A DNA stretch of 64,000 nucleotides from Hyalella azteca (GCF_000764305.2 NW_025938989.1:83995-147994), one strand, 5' to 3'; counted from the stretch's first letter, positions 12,076-23,934 are shown. The notes: generated by a model from the letters alone, not told the origin. Translations and numbers: made by a program.

Positions 12076-12963
12076 TCGTAACCGTTATAGCAAAGGTTTG
12101 CGTCACAAGAAAGCTGCAGCCTTAGCAACGTTATTCATCAGCAATGCGTCATTACTCGTCACTGCGTCACCGACGTCATTCATCTCGACGTCAGCGGTGC
12201 GTCTCTTGGCTCGAGGTGAGGGACCATCAGATGTCTGCCCCGTCGGCAGCACCCTCGCCAAGAAATAATTATGAAGTAAATAAATTAATAGTTAGTATAT
12301 TTAATAATAAATATATTATTTCAAAATATTCTTAATTTCAAAAATAATTATCGTGATGCACACGAATTATGCAAAGAAATTTCTTCTTCAGTTGAAAATT
12401 CTATCAAATTTCCCTCTTCAGCAGCAGTTTTACACACAAAAGACACAATTAAGTAAAATCTCAATACCGAAATCCTGGTTTTAACTCGCGTTCAAGTTAA
12501 ACAATTAAACAAAAATTCACAGATAGATTGCTAATCACTTTTTGCATATTCATTGATATATAAGTACGGTCTCGCGTACGTTTATTTGCGCCGACATGCG
12601 CCTGGTGGATGAGTATATATTTATTAATATAACGGTCGTATCTTGCAGAGAATTAAAGGCGGTTTATAGGCGGCACAAGAGCTGCTTGTGATTGGCCGCT
12701 GTTTATCCTGTCAATATCTTCACAAGATTCCTGTGCTGATATTTGATTGCTTTATTGATTTATTCCTGACAGAGGAATTAATCAAATTATTTATCGCAAC
12801 CAACGTCTTGCGTGATTAGCAATCCTACCCTACACCTATCATTAACCAACACCTGGCATGTCTAGTCATTTCTAAAATACTTGTTTTAATTATAATAAAA
12901 TGAAAGCGGGAAGCCTTGTAGCTGAACCATGACAATGAAGAAGTAATGTCTGTTTCCCCTCAG
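12076..12963. other. non-coding AT-rich DNA, possible intron
   Basis: No gene-like frame is present. The end at 12948-12963 is a strong pyrimidine-rich splice acceptor, so at least the last part may be intron if the following exon is real. Confidence 0.5.
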
Positions 12964-13084
12964 CCGCGTGATCAGTGGCAGTGTTCAGGACTCAGGTTTA
13001 TTGTCTAGTGAAGACCCTCAGCTTTACAACAGAGGGAAGGTCTTGTGGAAAGTCTTCAGCTTCACCGACAACAACGAAGTTCAG
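12964..13084 (+). CDS. best candidate host coding exon, unknown protein
   Basis: The acceptor GTCTGTTTCCCCTCAG is close to consensus and the block ends CAG followed by GTTTAA, a usable donor. Between them one frame is open over 40 complete codons after a single leading base. It begins RVISGSVQDSGLLSSEDP and ends KVLWKVFSFTDNNEVQ. Stops lie just outside both splice sites, as expected for a real internal exon. Base composition is clearly GC-richer than its neighbours and codon use is balanced. The exon is 121 bases with different phases at its two ends. I do not recognise the protein and found no matching neighbour exon, so the gene's introns must be long or the exon is a remnant. Confidence 0.42.
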
Positions 13085-14060
13085 GTTTAATTTAACACGA
13101 GAACAGGAAAAACTTATGTCGTCTATAGAGAACAAAAGCGCATATAAGTTCAATTGTAATCAATATTAACAATATAGAAAAAAATAGAAATTTAAAAATG
13201 AAACTAATTTAAATGGGTAGACTTGAGAATATTTGACGAAAAATTTTAACTTATTTATGGATTAAACTTTTTGGAAAAAAATTTATTCGTACTGAAGATT
13301 TTCGGCCGAATACAATGGAGTTTTTTCTTTTATTTCGATGGCGAGAAGCCAAAGAACTCCTGCTAAGACGACGACCATAACTTAATTTTTGGTCATTCTA
13401 ATTCACATACTTTGATTTCACGTGAATTTACGACGGTGAAAAAACATTGATATTGAAATAAGTTTAGTGCCAAGCGTCTGGGAATGAGAATAATTTCCTG
13501 AAATTTACCAAATAATTCGTGTAACCGCCGTAAGTCCTTTTAATCGCTGCAAGTAATATAATAATTTTCAGGGTTATTAATTAATCAGAATATATAATTT
13601 TTCATGAATATTTAAGGTGTACTAAATCAGAAAAATTGTAATGTCGTCAAACGTATAGAAAATACCAACATAATAATATTTTTCAAAATCATATAGAATA
13701 AATAAATTCCCCAAACACGCACAATAATATCATTATATTAATATTAATATCAATATAATAATATTAATATAAATATAGCTAAACACACACAGCTCATTCT
13801 TGATTTGATCACAGCTAAATGTTTATTTTATTGTCTTCCCCAATTAACATTCAATTGTATTTCTCTCGGGCCAAGATGAAAGGGTACGAAGGAGGTACTT
13901 GAAAAGAGGGCACTTGCTGAGGGCACTTGAGAGGCCATTAGGCCCTCAGCCTCGCGGGGCGCTTGTGTATATGAATACGTAAGCTAAAGTCACACTCATT
14001 TCTTTGAGTGGACCGTTCAGATCTCTTAGCGCTATCAGTTGCCGGAGCTGCAGTGCATCA
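13085..14060. other. non-coding DNA with AT microsatellite and possible transposon footprint
   Basis: Around 13723-13777 there is an AATATTAATAT simple repeat. At 13994-14011 the sequence CACTCATTTCTTTGAGTG looks like the two outer ends of the CACTCA MITE family almost joined, as an excision footprint or internally deleted copy would leave. No gene is supported. Confidence 0.45.
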
Positions 14061-14150
14061 CTTCACACTCAGTGAAGTCAATGGGTCATTGTACAAATAG
14101 TGACTTACTTTTTCACCCACAGCACGGGCAAGGGGGTGGACGTGGCAATG
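14061..14150. mobile_element. truncated MITE copy, CACTCA family
   Basis: The sequence starts CACACTCAGTGAAG and includes GGGTCATTGTACAAATAGTG, CACCCACAGCACGGGCA and GGACGT. This matches one half of the intact copy that begins four bases downstream. The other half is missing, so the intact copy may have inserted into or replaced it. Confidence 0.55.
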
Positions 14151-14153
14151 ATA

Positions 14154-14339
14154 CACTCAGAAAACTATAAGGATCACATAGTCCAAAAAGTGATACGCTT
14201 TCTTACCCACAGCACGAGCAAAGAGAGGACGTATCACTGATACGCCCCTGTCCCCGTGCCGAACTGTGTCAGGATGACCCATATAAAGGGCAGAAAGTGC
14301 ATCGCTATTTGGACAATGACCCTCTTATATCTTTGAGTG
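14154..14339. mobile_element. 186-bp MITE with long inverted repeats and TA flanks
   Basis: The left end reads CACTCAGAAAACTATAAGGA and the right end, on the opposite strand, CACTCAAAGATATAAGAGGG. Both are flanked by TA (14152-14153 and 14340-14341), the target duplication expected of mariner/Tc1-type elements. A second inner inverted pair starts GTCCAAA on both arms. There is no coding capacity. The family assignment rests on the TA target and small size only. Confidence 0.7.
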
Positions 14340-14664
14340 TAAAAGTGGTCCTCAAAGTAGCAACACTGTTAGAAAAAACGGTCACACGGGCGTTCTATTG
14401 GCCGGTCGCCCCGTGAAAATAAACTGTTTCGCCGTTTTTATCAGATGTTTTACGGATTTTTAGTGTTAAATTAGAATAAAAACGGCGACATGGTGTTTTT
14501 TTCACGTGCCGACCGGCCACTGAAACGCCGGTAATACCGTTAACGGCAATTTTTCTATCAGTGAATTTGCAAATAATAACAAGAAGATGAGATAGCGTGC
14601 GTGAGAACGTTGCGCACGTCGCGTCACTTGGCAAGTAATGAATCTTGAGCTTCGTCAAGCAGAG
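14340..14664. other. short non-coding interval
   Basis: A 91-codon minus-strand frame covers it but has no recognisable features. The plus strand shows imperfect complementary blocks (GTCACACGG, GACCGGCC) without clear transposon ends. Confidence 0.4.
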
Positions 14665-14957
14665 TATCAATCAACCCTGCCAATCAACCCTGCCAATCAA
14701 CCCTGCCAAACAACCCTGCAAAACAACCCTGCCAATCAACCCTGCCAATCAACCCTGCTAATCAACCCTGCCAATCAACCCTGCCAATCAACCCTGCCAA
14801 TCAACCCTGCCAATCAACCCTGCCAATCAACCTGCCAATCAACCCTGTCAATCAACCCTGCCAATCAATACTGCTAATCAACAATGCCAATCAACCCTGC
14901 CAATCAACCCTGCCAATCAACTCTCCCAATCAACATTGCCAATCAACCCTGCCAATT
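14665..14957. repeat. 13-bp minisatellite (AATCAACCCTGCC)n
   Basis: More than 20 near-perfect 13-base units. They shift frame each unit and give artefactual NPANQPCQS translations over 14638-15129. Confidence 0.97.
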
Positions 14958-15343
14958 ACCCGTGCCAATCATTCGTGTCAGTGTCTGTGCCAAAAATCCT
15001 GCGCAGCCATTGACCACTGTCACTCACCCGTGCCAATCATTTGTGCCAATATCCACACAATTAAATAATCGTACACAGCCAAACATCCATGCCCATATCC
15101 GTGCCACCTGTGACATTCATTCCGGCTAATAATTCCGGTCATTGGCAGTGCCAATACCCGTAAATATAATGCAAACAAACAACTCTTGCAAATTATCCGT
15201 GTTAATCAAACGAGCTAATCATTCGTGATAATAATTATTGCCGGTAAATAACGTGAATAACCCGTTCCAATCACCCGCCCCAATCACTAATGCCAATCCT
15301 CAGTGCCAATCACGGGTGGCAATCACCAACTCCACTCCACTCG
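14958..15343. repeat. decayed GTGCCAATC repeat field
   Basis: Downstream of the 13-bp array the motif GTGCCAATC or CGTGCCAAT recurs irregularly (for example near 14960, 15030, 15290 and 15305). This looks like an older, diverged part of the same satellite. Confidence 0.55.
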
Positions 15344-15480
15344 AACATTCCTTCATCAAGTCAGTAAACAACATTCCTACATCAAGCCAGTAAACAACAT
15401 TCCTACATCAAATCAGTAAACAACATTCCTATATCAAAACAACATTCCTGAACCACAACATTCCTAAATAACACTCCTAC
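15344..15480. repeat. 26-bp short tandem array
   Basis: Units share ACATTCCTACATCAAG and CAGTAAACA. Three good copies are followed by shortened ones (AACATTCCTGAACC, ACATTCCTAAATA). Confidence 0.85.
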
Positions 15481-15659
15481 CTTAAAATAACATTACACGA
15501 TAATGCCGATAGTAACAATTTTAAGAGCAAATTAACAGGCCACAATAACTCTACGGCAATAAAATAAAGATAAATAAAGCTAACTGTCGTGCAGCACTGT
15601 GACAGCAGCCCAAGTGTCAAACGAGAGACAGTTTTACTCAATGCAAATATGAAGCTAGA

Positions 15660-15810
15660 CAAGTTACATAAAAAATTGTAAAATTTATAATTTATTATAT
15701 AATTTATATATAATTTATATATATTATAAATATATATACATATAAATTATATTTTATATATTTTACATTATATATATTGTAAATTAAATAAATAATTTAC
15801 ATAAAGTGGA
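15660..15810. repeat. AT-rich low-complexity tract
   Basis: TATATAAT and TATATATAA repeats are mixed with ATTTTATA. No other content. Confidence 0.9.
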
Positions 15811-15896
15811 AGAGACAGGCATCAGCTGCACGTGGAAAATGCAAGCATCTGGTGTATGCAACTAGTGCATTAAGTAGATGCAGGCAACGGAGACAT

Positions 15897-16067
15897 GCAT
15901 CAGATGCCGGCAGCAGGTGCAAAAGATGCAGGCAGCAGGTGCAAAAGATGCAGGCAGCAGGTGCAAAAGATGCGGGCAGCAGGTGCAAAAGATGCAGGCA
16001 GCAGGTGCAAAAGATGCAGGCAGCAGGTGCAAAAGATGCAGGCAGCAGGTGCAAAAGATGCAGGCAG
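15897..16067. repeat. 22-bp minisatellite (GCAGGTGCAAAAGATGCAG)
   Basis: About seven to eight near-identical 22-base units, each containing GGCAGCAGGTGCAAAAGATG. The array ends abruptly at the ambiguous base 16068, where a different repeat takes over. Confidence 0.95.
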
Positions 16068-16068
16068 N
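16068..16068. other. ambiguous base N at a repeat boundary
   Basis: A single N separates the 22-bp array from the 30-bp array. The same coincidence with a discontinuity is seen at 48513 and 57900, so it is probably an assembly gap of unknown length rather than one uncertain base. Confidence 0.6.
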
Positions 16069-16280
16069 AGATGCATCAGGTTGCGGGAGCTGTGCAGCAG
16101 ATGCATCAGGTTGCGGGAGCTGTGCAGCAGATGCAGCAGGTTGTTGGAGCGCTGCAGCAGATGCATCAGGTTGCGGGAGCTGTGCAGCAGATGCAGCAGG
16201 TTGCGGGAGCTGTGCAGCAGATGCAGCAGGTTGCGGCAGCTGTGGAGCAGATGCAGCAGGTTATAGCAGAGCTGCAGCAG
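16069..16280. repeat. 30-bp minisatellite, in-frame coding-like unit
   Basis: Seven units of 30 bases alternate ATGCATCAGG and ATGCAGCAGG, followed by TTGCGGGAGCTGTGCAGC. Since 30 is a multiple of three, one frame repeats QQMHQVAGAV without stops. Open frames on both strands follow from the repeat. There is no start, domain or splice evidence for a gene. Confidence 0.93.
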
Positions 16281-17744
16281 CCACGAAGCAGCGATAAGGC
16301 CGTCTCGTCGTGAGGGGAGTGGTCGCCGTATCAAATACCAAACTGGTGAAATAAAATAAAGTTCCTGCATCAGGGCAGGGTGCTAGCAAGCAGCGCTGCA
16401 TGGAGACTCGTAGGGGGCACTCAAGCAAAACGAGCGTCTCCCGATAAGCGCAGAAACTGCCCACGCAATCTCAGCGGCTCCGAAACATTAAACTTATATT
16501 GATCGAGATGAGACTGACTTTAATACAGACAGACATGCAATTTTATCTACTGAACAGCCTACAAATTTGGGAGGAAATGACAACATCCTCAGTTGCAGTG
16601 ATATAAAGCAGCATCCAAAAATTTCGTATGTCCCTGCCGATGACTATAACTTATTCATATAATAATTAATAAGACCGTAACGATCAAACTATGTTGGTGC
16701 AGCCTTGTCGTGCGACCAGACGAGCTTGCTTATGATCGTCGCTAAGCCTGAAATATCGATGAGTGAGACACGTGAAATTAGTTTTTTAATGATCCAACAC
16801 AACGATGACACAAGCCAATATTCAGACTTTACGATATCATATGAACGTAATTGAGTCCACGTGAAGATGGAACTTTGGATTGGGTTTTTGGTGGCGTTAA
16901 TATAGGATGCAACGGCTCGCTGATGGCCCAATTGAGTGACAGGAAAAGGTACTTTAGAGGTCAAATGAAGGCTCTCAAGACGCTGGGTGTTGTCTCGACC
17001 AACACAGTTTATCCAACGCGCCGTTAAACTGTTTGTCTTCGCCCGAACTTCGTTCCTGCTCGACGCTTTGGTCGGCGCGTTACTGACAAGTTGACAGGAG
17101 TCATCTCGCCCCTTGTGAGTTCTGAGCTGAGCATAATACATCAAAAACATACAAAAAACTAGTTAATGAAACTAAAAAGGAACCTTCAATAGGAATGAGT
17201 GTCATTCCAACCGGCCTTGTTCACTGTAAATAAAATTGCGTTCTGTAATCAAGACAGACTTCAGTTTTTACAAAGTAAATTTTACTTACTCTAAAAATCA
17301 CCTTTCGGTATACCTGAAGAATTATTTAATTAAATAATCTGCATCGCTTGATCTGCTCATCAAAAACAGCTCAATCGCTTAATCTTCTTAGAAGGTCAGG
17401 GGATCAAGAGTTCAGCCGCAAAAAAAAATACACGAAGCAGGCTCCGCCTGGCGACCGGGGCGTGCGTGGTGTGGAGTTAATTTACGTTCAGATATGATTC
17501 AAAAATATCTATAAATATTTATGTATTTATACAGATATTTTGACATATATGCTGCGGGAAAAATATTTTGACATATATGCTGATAATTTGTCGACATCTA
17601 GACCATGATAAATATTAATAATTCGGGTAATAACCTCATCGAAAATAAGGAGACTAATCTATCCGCACGGCCGGTATAATGATAATTTCAAATTTAATAT
17701 AAGAATGCTACGATAAAAAAATATGACAGATGAGTTTGCATTGA
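16281..17744. other. non-coding DNA with one 153-codon frame of doubtful meaning
   Basis: The minus-strand frame 16689-17150 is one of the longest non-repeat frames in the window. It starts with ATG, but no domain, motif or transposon protein pattern is visible. In this amount of sequence one frame of that length is about what chance gives. The rest is AT-rich. Confidence 0.4.
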
Positions 17745-17762
17745 TGGTGCAAGGCTAATAAC

Positions 17763-17948
17763 TTGCTGATGGATTCGAGCTGGGCCGTGGACATCTCAAA
17801 GCAGAGGCCGGAGCGCCCGCATCGTCCGGTGCTCGTTAAACCGCGATCACTGCGACGACCTTACGTCAAACCTGAAGCTTCGGACGACCTCAAATGGCTA
17901 GTCCTAAATGGCGGCGACAAATCCTTCTTTTCTTTCGTTCAGTGCTGA
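17763..17948 (+). CDS. open coding-like stretch, unknown
   Basis: A GC-rich block in AT-rich surroundings is open from about 17745 and ends at a TGA (17946-17948). Its content is balanced and protein-like, including SSWAVDISKQRPERPHRPV, EASDDLKWLVLNGGDKSFF and a final FSFVQC. An AG lies upstream (GGTGCAAG, 17753) with a poor pyrimidine tract. It could be a terminal exon or a transposon remnant. AATAATAAA occurs about 120 bases downstream. I do not recognise it. Confidence 0.2.
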   Translation: MLMDSSWAVDISKQRPERPHRPVLVKPRSLRRPYVKPEASDDLKWLVLNGGDKSFFSFVQC

Positions 17949-17951
17949 GCA

Positions 17952-20167
17952 GCGTTAAACCTACAGTAATTGAACTCTCAGTCGTGGTAAGTGGTTAAGC
18001 TGAGTAGCGTCAGAGCTTGCCTGAGTTCCGTGTTCGGTACGTTGAATACTTTAGAAGATTAAATAATAAATTTGAATACTGAAGTTTTGAAGTTTGATAA
18101 TTTCGTATTTACTATTTTAGAATTCGGGTATGGGTGACAACGTCATTTGTATAGTACCCTCATTTCAGGCCTAGTCGCAAACCTTGAAAGAAGTTTCAAT
18201 TCTTTGACAGATTTTGCTCATGAAGCACGCGTCATCTTACCCTAGCTAATTAATTTGCGGTTCATTTATCAAAATTATTTTATCTTCATTATAAAAAATA
18301 CCGGCAAATTTAATATAATGTGGCCTGAATATAAGTTTCAACATATAATCGAACTACCAGTCATTATTAGCTTAAATACGATTTTAAATCTTATAGGGGC
18401 TTGGCCCCACCTGAGGGGCTTAGTCCCCGTGTGCCTAAAACTCAGTGACGCCCATTGATAAAATGCATTTCAAATGCTGAATTCTGATTATAATCATACC
18501 TGAATGAACGTACTTATGATAAATATCATTTCAACGGGTAGATATCACGACTTTGTTCGGAGACCATAAATTAGACACGCTTTTGAAGTGTAGAAACGTC
18601 GACTCATGAAGCTTCTATGTCCGTCAAGCGCATTGTTTCGAAATTCAAATTTGTACTCGTACAATCTGGCACAACAATTCCACCTACCAAAGCACGGTAT
18701 GGATAGTCATGATAATAAATTAGACGAGCGACTGCGTTGAAACCCCAAGGCATAATGGACTCTCCAAAAATTGCTGATCTGATTTTAGGCTGCGTCTACC
18801 TGATTTAATTTGCCATAATTATCACCCCAGAGCACTATTTGTACATACAATGTGCATCATCAAATATGGCGTGCAGTCATGCATCAGGTTAAATGTGAGT
18901 AATTTTAGTCTGTACTGACTACTGTGAATGCCTCGTAAAATTTGTCCCATGGTTACTCTCCAGAGGTTATCAAAATTATTTAACATTATAATAAATCTTG
19001 GCTTACTACACGGAAAACTGACTCAAGAAAAGAATTCGTCGCCTCGGAAGACTCAGATAAAAGCGCAGCAAGAAGCACAGAGTTGAGAGTGGCCGGATCA
19101 ACAAGCCTGCTGCCATTCTAAGCCATTCAAGCAACCAATGCACAGGCAGCAAACTCGTCATGATTAATAGCTGTGTTTGGTGAGTGGCCTTACATGCTCA
19201 TATTGCAGCCTCTTTATTCGAGGGCAATGGCAGGCTTGCAATGCAGTAAATCGCATATAGATAACTCAGTACGCATGCACTCTTAACAAATTAACTATAC
19301 ATATTATATTCGCTAGGCTTTCAACATATAGCCATATTTATACACAGAATTTATAATAAAAATCCAGTTATAGCATCAATTAAAATAATGTAGAGCTTTT
19401 CTCCCGCTACTTTCCTATATGAAAATCAATACAACAGTTGTCCATTAACTCTGCTGTATCTATTGTAACGAATTAACTGTTACCACAATAGTGAATTTGA
19501 GATCAACATGACCGCAATAAGCGCTGCTGTTTTATTAGAAATCAATTTAGTGAAACAGATTTTTTCATTTGTGTTATTCTTCGATACATAAGCAATATAC
19601 ACCACAAGGAAAAGTTAGTGTGTCTGAGAATGATCAAAGTTAAATTTGTTGGTACAAAATACATAAATCGTATCATTCTTACAGTTAATTGAATGCTAAA
19701 GGAACATGAAGTTTCTTCTGACCAGATTTGAGAGCACCGGAGGCCTATTTTTTGACCCATAATAACCAACCTCAACCCTGCCCATTGAAATCGCATGCTC
19801 CGAAAAAGGGTCCATTTCTCGCTCTTGGTCACCAGGCAGGCGGCAGTAACGCACCTAATGACCCCAGCAACAACAGAAATAAAGGGATGATATTCCTGCA
19901 CGAAGTTCATTACTAATACCATGAGTCAGCACTGCACTAATCTTGGACCAACGGCAGACTTTGCGTGAACCAAAGACTTCATTAAGAAACCTTGCATAAA
20001 TAGTCTTAAGGCTTTTTCTTGAACCTAGCATCCATTTCCAGAAAAGAAACTTAAAGGCCTTTAGGTGCGTGGTGATTCCATTTTAATTCTGATTACTTTT
20101 CTTCACGCTTCGTTCTGTGGCTGCAGCAAAAATTGTAATATATGCATGCATTCAGTGTTTCCATAAA
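17952..20167. other. non-coding DNA
   Basis: The 126-codon minus-strand frame at 19542-19922 has hydrophobic runs but no recognisable family, and its opposite strand is equally open. No transposon ends or RNA genes are seen. Confidence 0.45.
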
Positions 20168-20252
20168 AAACATAATAATAATAATAACAATAATAATATT
20201 AACAATAAAATAATAATATTAATAATGATTATAATAATAATAATACAAATTA
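20168..20252. repeat. (ATA)n trinucleotide tract
   Basis: Imperfect AATAATAAT repeats with TTAACA interruptions. Confidence 0.95.
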
Positions 20253-22872
20253 ATGATACCAGACAATAGTATCAAAATTAGCTGCATAAATGTTGCATAA
20301 ATAGAACAAGATTTATTTCACTCCCACATAAAGACTATCTTCTAGAAAAAGCAAAGTGGAACCTTGAATGCGCAGGCACTTTAATTTCAATTCGTCACGA
20401 TAACAACATAAACCATGCACTTTGCAGCCTCGCTAAAGTTGAGCTCCATCCTCCAATTAATGCAACTTCAACCCAAGATGTCATGATGTTTAGCTTCCCT
20501 TTAACAATTAAACCCAGTTTAACCATAGCAATTCACCCACGCTTGCAATTAAGACGAGCTCAGCACAAGGCAGTCGAGAATAAAACTTAAACCGAAGCTG
20601 AGCCATAACGACGGCAACCCGCAGAGTCGATGAGTGGCAAACTTATTGACAGAGACAAAGAGGAGGTCACCGTGAGAGTCCCAGAGCCCGAGTGTCCAGG
20701 CGGGGTCTATGCTAGCAATAATGTACACTTAAGTAACAAAGCTGCAGATAAATCGCTTCATTAGCCAGATAGCGGACGATGCCATAGAAGGCCTCAACAC
20801 GGCGCTGCCGTCGCCACATATAAGGACACCTACTGACCGTGCTGGGCATCTCTGATAAAAGGGCTCTGCTGGCACCCATCGTCTAATGATCACTGACTAA
20901 AGGTGATCATCATTAATCGAATAAAAGTTTATGATCGTGGGATAAATTTAAAATCAATCTCAGATTGTTTTCTGGTTGCGAAATAACAATCGGGTTTCAA
21001 TGATATTTGATAATTATTAGCATGCACGCGGCAGCCGGCACGCCCATGAGTCGCAAGTACATGTTTCCAGGCAGAGCTTGTGTGTATTCATGAGAAATTT
21101 TACGCAAGGCTATTACTAGTTATTTTACCATTACTACATTTATTCCGATTGATGTAATGGAAAATTGGGAAAGATCTGTATGAATCTGTTTAAGTCTTTC
21201 GACACACTCCTTGTGTTTACCCGCGGCATCTTGTGTAGTGCAAAACACTACCCTCATACACTGCATGCACAATTCTTGCTTGCACCGTATAAGTACAATT
21301 CAAGGTTCAAATTCTTCTGAAGCTTCGAAGTCCTTATCTTTAATTAAAGCCTTGTATGCATTAAGCCAACAATGTAATTGACTTTAATTACATTCATCAT
21401 TACATGTAATGACTCGTCGTTCATTGGAGACAAGCTTTTATAAGAAAATGAACTCTGCAAATCGCATCGATTCCATCGCTGTTTTAATAAAATAAACATT
21501 TGGAAATCACAATAAGACCATCGCCTAAGATTATCGTATTGTCGAAATGGTGTCAAAAAAATACTTGAAGGTTCAAAAACCCTTGGTAACAACTAATTCC
21601 GATAAAGTATTTTACCAGCATGAATTTAAGGATCAACTACTTACTTATAATTGGCATTGGTAGTTCACATGACAACGACATCTGTGGAATGAAACTTTTG
21701 CATGATATTTGGTCGGCAAAAAATGTAGTCTTAAAAGTCTGTAAATATTTTATTGTTATCTATTTTTAATTAACTAGCATCATTATTTAAAATCTCGAAT
21801 ACGTAAATAAGAATGAAATTAACGTATGCTAATTAAAGAAAGACCAGATCAAACTATCATTTCATATTCATCATAGAAACCTCATTTGGCTCCTGTAAGA
21901 AAATGCTGAAATAACTTTTTATTAGCATTTCAAATTAAATTATGTTAACCAATTTGAAATCAAAGGTTAATTTTTGATACAACTCTTTCCTCTCAAGTTT
22001 GCGAGGCTCAGATAATCTCTCGCTGAAAGACATTTTCAGGTTGCGGTAATATCCCATGCAGGATGAGTATCCTAGATACGCGTTCAAAAAAATATATATA
22101 TTTATAGCACCGTGCTTCAAAAACACTAGATTTCACATATATAAATAAGATTATTTATTTAAGCTGGTTCCATTGAATACCAAATAATATGTTTATTGAT
22201 AATTTTCTTACCTATTTTTTCAATATATTGAACAAAATTTTTCTTTTGCACTAGTAATTAAATCGAAAATCAGGTTACCAAAGACATTTTTAATTGGTTG
22301 ACAACGTTTAAAATGTAAACAAAATTCATTATCAAGTTACAAAACGCATCGAGTAATGAAATTCAGATCGACAAAAGTACAATATCCCGAAAATAGAAAC
22401 ATGCTCAAGAATTGAAGCCTCAAAATCACTCCGAAAATCGTTTCAAAATTTTAACAAATCTAGTAGTTTGAGCACTGATAGCAAGACTCCTATCATTATA
22501 TTATTTATAAAACATCAATTTATTATGCAATTATTCATTAATATAGCATCATTTATAGCTATATGGATAGTCTGGGCGGAATTTTAATGAGGAGACCGTA
22601 GGCGACCACCGCAGGGCGTGACCGTTTACAAGCGCTGATAAACCCGACGATACACTTCGCTGACACGACTAATTAATCACAACTATGATCACAATGAGTA
22701 GAAATGCTAGCATAATCGACAAGACCCTTGTTGTTGGAAGAGGCAACATGGACTCTAACCTCGTGATGTATTGAAATAAAAAAGTTCTTCTGGAGATTAT
22801 ATTTATGAGCACTCGTATAAACTCAATAAAACGTTTATTAAATTAGACATATAACTCTCGAGTTTATTAATT
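20253..22872. other. mostly non-coding DNA with one small GC-rich frame
   Basis: At 20630-20764 an ATG frame of 44 codons begins MSGKLIDRDKEEVTVRVPEP and is embedded in a GC-richer patch (20570-20880). It looks more coding-like than its surroundings but is too short to name. The remainder is AT-rich without features. Confidence 0.35.
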
Positions 22873-23105
22873 GGCTGTTGGAATACCAATCGAACTTGAA
22901 TATTTTCAGTGCGTCGACTGCCATATACCATGCTGAATGGGCACAGTTACGCATGAATATCAGTTCAACTTAGCCATTTTTAGTACGTCGATTGCCATCT
23001 ACCTTACTGAATTGTTACAGTTACGGATGAATACCAATTCAACTTGCTTATTTTCAGTACGTTGCTTATCATCTATTGTCGTTTGTCAATGTAACAGTTA
23101 AGGAT
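22873..23105. repeat. roughly 79-bp tandem repeat, three diverged units
   Basis: Each unit contains ATACCAAT, TTCAACTT, TTTTCAGTACGT and GCCATCTACC-like blocks in the same order. The units differ from one another by many substitutions. Confidence 0.75.
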
Positions 23106-23106
23106 T

Positions 23107-23395
23107 CCGCAGTCCGAAATTACGGAAACAGGAAAGCCGCAGTCCGTATCATCGATGCAGGTAAGTTACAGGCCGTATCATAGATACAGGGAAGCTGCAG
23201 TCCGTATCATGGATGCAGGTAAGTTACAGGCCGTATCATAGATACAGGGAAGCTGCAGTCCGTATTATAGATGCAGGTAAGTTACAGGCCGTATCATAGA
23301 TACAGGGAAGTCGCAGTCCGTATCATGGATGTAGGTAAGTTAAAGGCCGTATCACAGATACAGGGAAGCTGCAGTCCGTATCATAAATACAAGTT
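23107..23395. repeat. 58-bp minisatellite, about five units
   Basis: Each 58-base unit has two related halves, GTTACAGGCCGTATCATAGA and GCTGCAGTCCGTATCATGGA, so the present unit itself arose from a duplicated shorter one. Confidence 0.93.
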
Positions 23396-23934
23396 TCAGA
23401 ACCAGTTATGCGCGTGACTCATGCGCGCGTCGCCCCAAGAGCAGACCTCTGGAGTCAAGCGCCACGCCACAAAAAAAAAAAAGCGCGCCTGAATGGAGCA
23501 GGCGAAGGCACTCCCTGCCCTGTGCTGGTGAGGAATCTCCTATTAATTATATCATATTTTGTGCCACTGACATGCTTTTTTGAATACAACTTCAATGTGG
23601 CACATAATTGTGTTATTTCAACCACTGTCCGAACTAATTTGCACAATACTGTACTCAACGGAATCGTCGTTATTACTTTGGCTTGGATATGCATAAGTAT
23701 AGAGAGTAGAATGCGAAATATGTTCTGCATGTTGCTACGTAAAAACTCTTAGTAATAGTTCATGCTTTAAATAAAGCAAGTTACTTAAATTGAAAATGTT
23801 GTTGAGCAGAGTTAGATTTTTTACGACAACTGTGCACTTCATTCAGATAAAACATGAAATTGCCATCGGCCATCTTGTGAGCATACCATGTGCTTTCGGA
23901 GGTTGAATTCTAAAAAATTCTTAAGGTGATGACA
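23396..23934. other. non-coding DNA
   Basis: Frames on both strands overlap at 23408-23752 with no recognisable domain. A short GC-rich stretch at 23405-23530 contains CGCGCGTCGCC and a poly-A run. No support for a gene. Confidence 0.4.

Noticed and set aside
14665..15343. Direct repeats as a CRISPR array
   Set aside because: The 13-bp units are contiguous with no unique spacers, there are no cas genes, and the context is eukaryotic.
15797..16370. Long frames on both strands through the 22-bp and 30-bp arrays
   Set aside because: The open frames result from stop-free repeats and span an assembly N.
16689..17150. 153-codon minus-strand frame starting MFLMYYAQLRTHKG
   Set aside because: It has no domain, motif or splice support, and its length is within what chance produces in a window this size.
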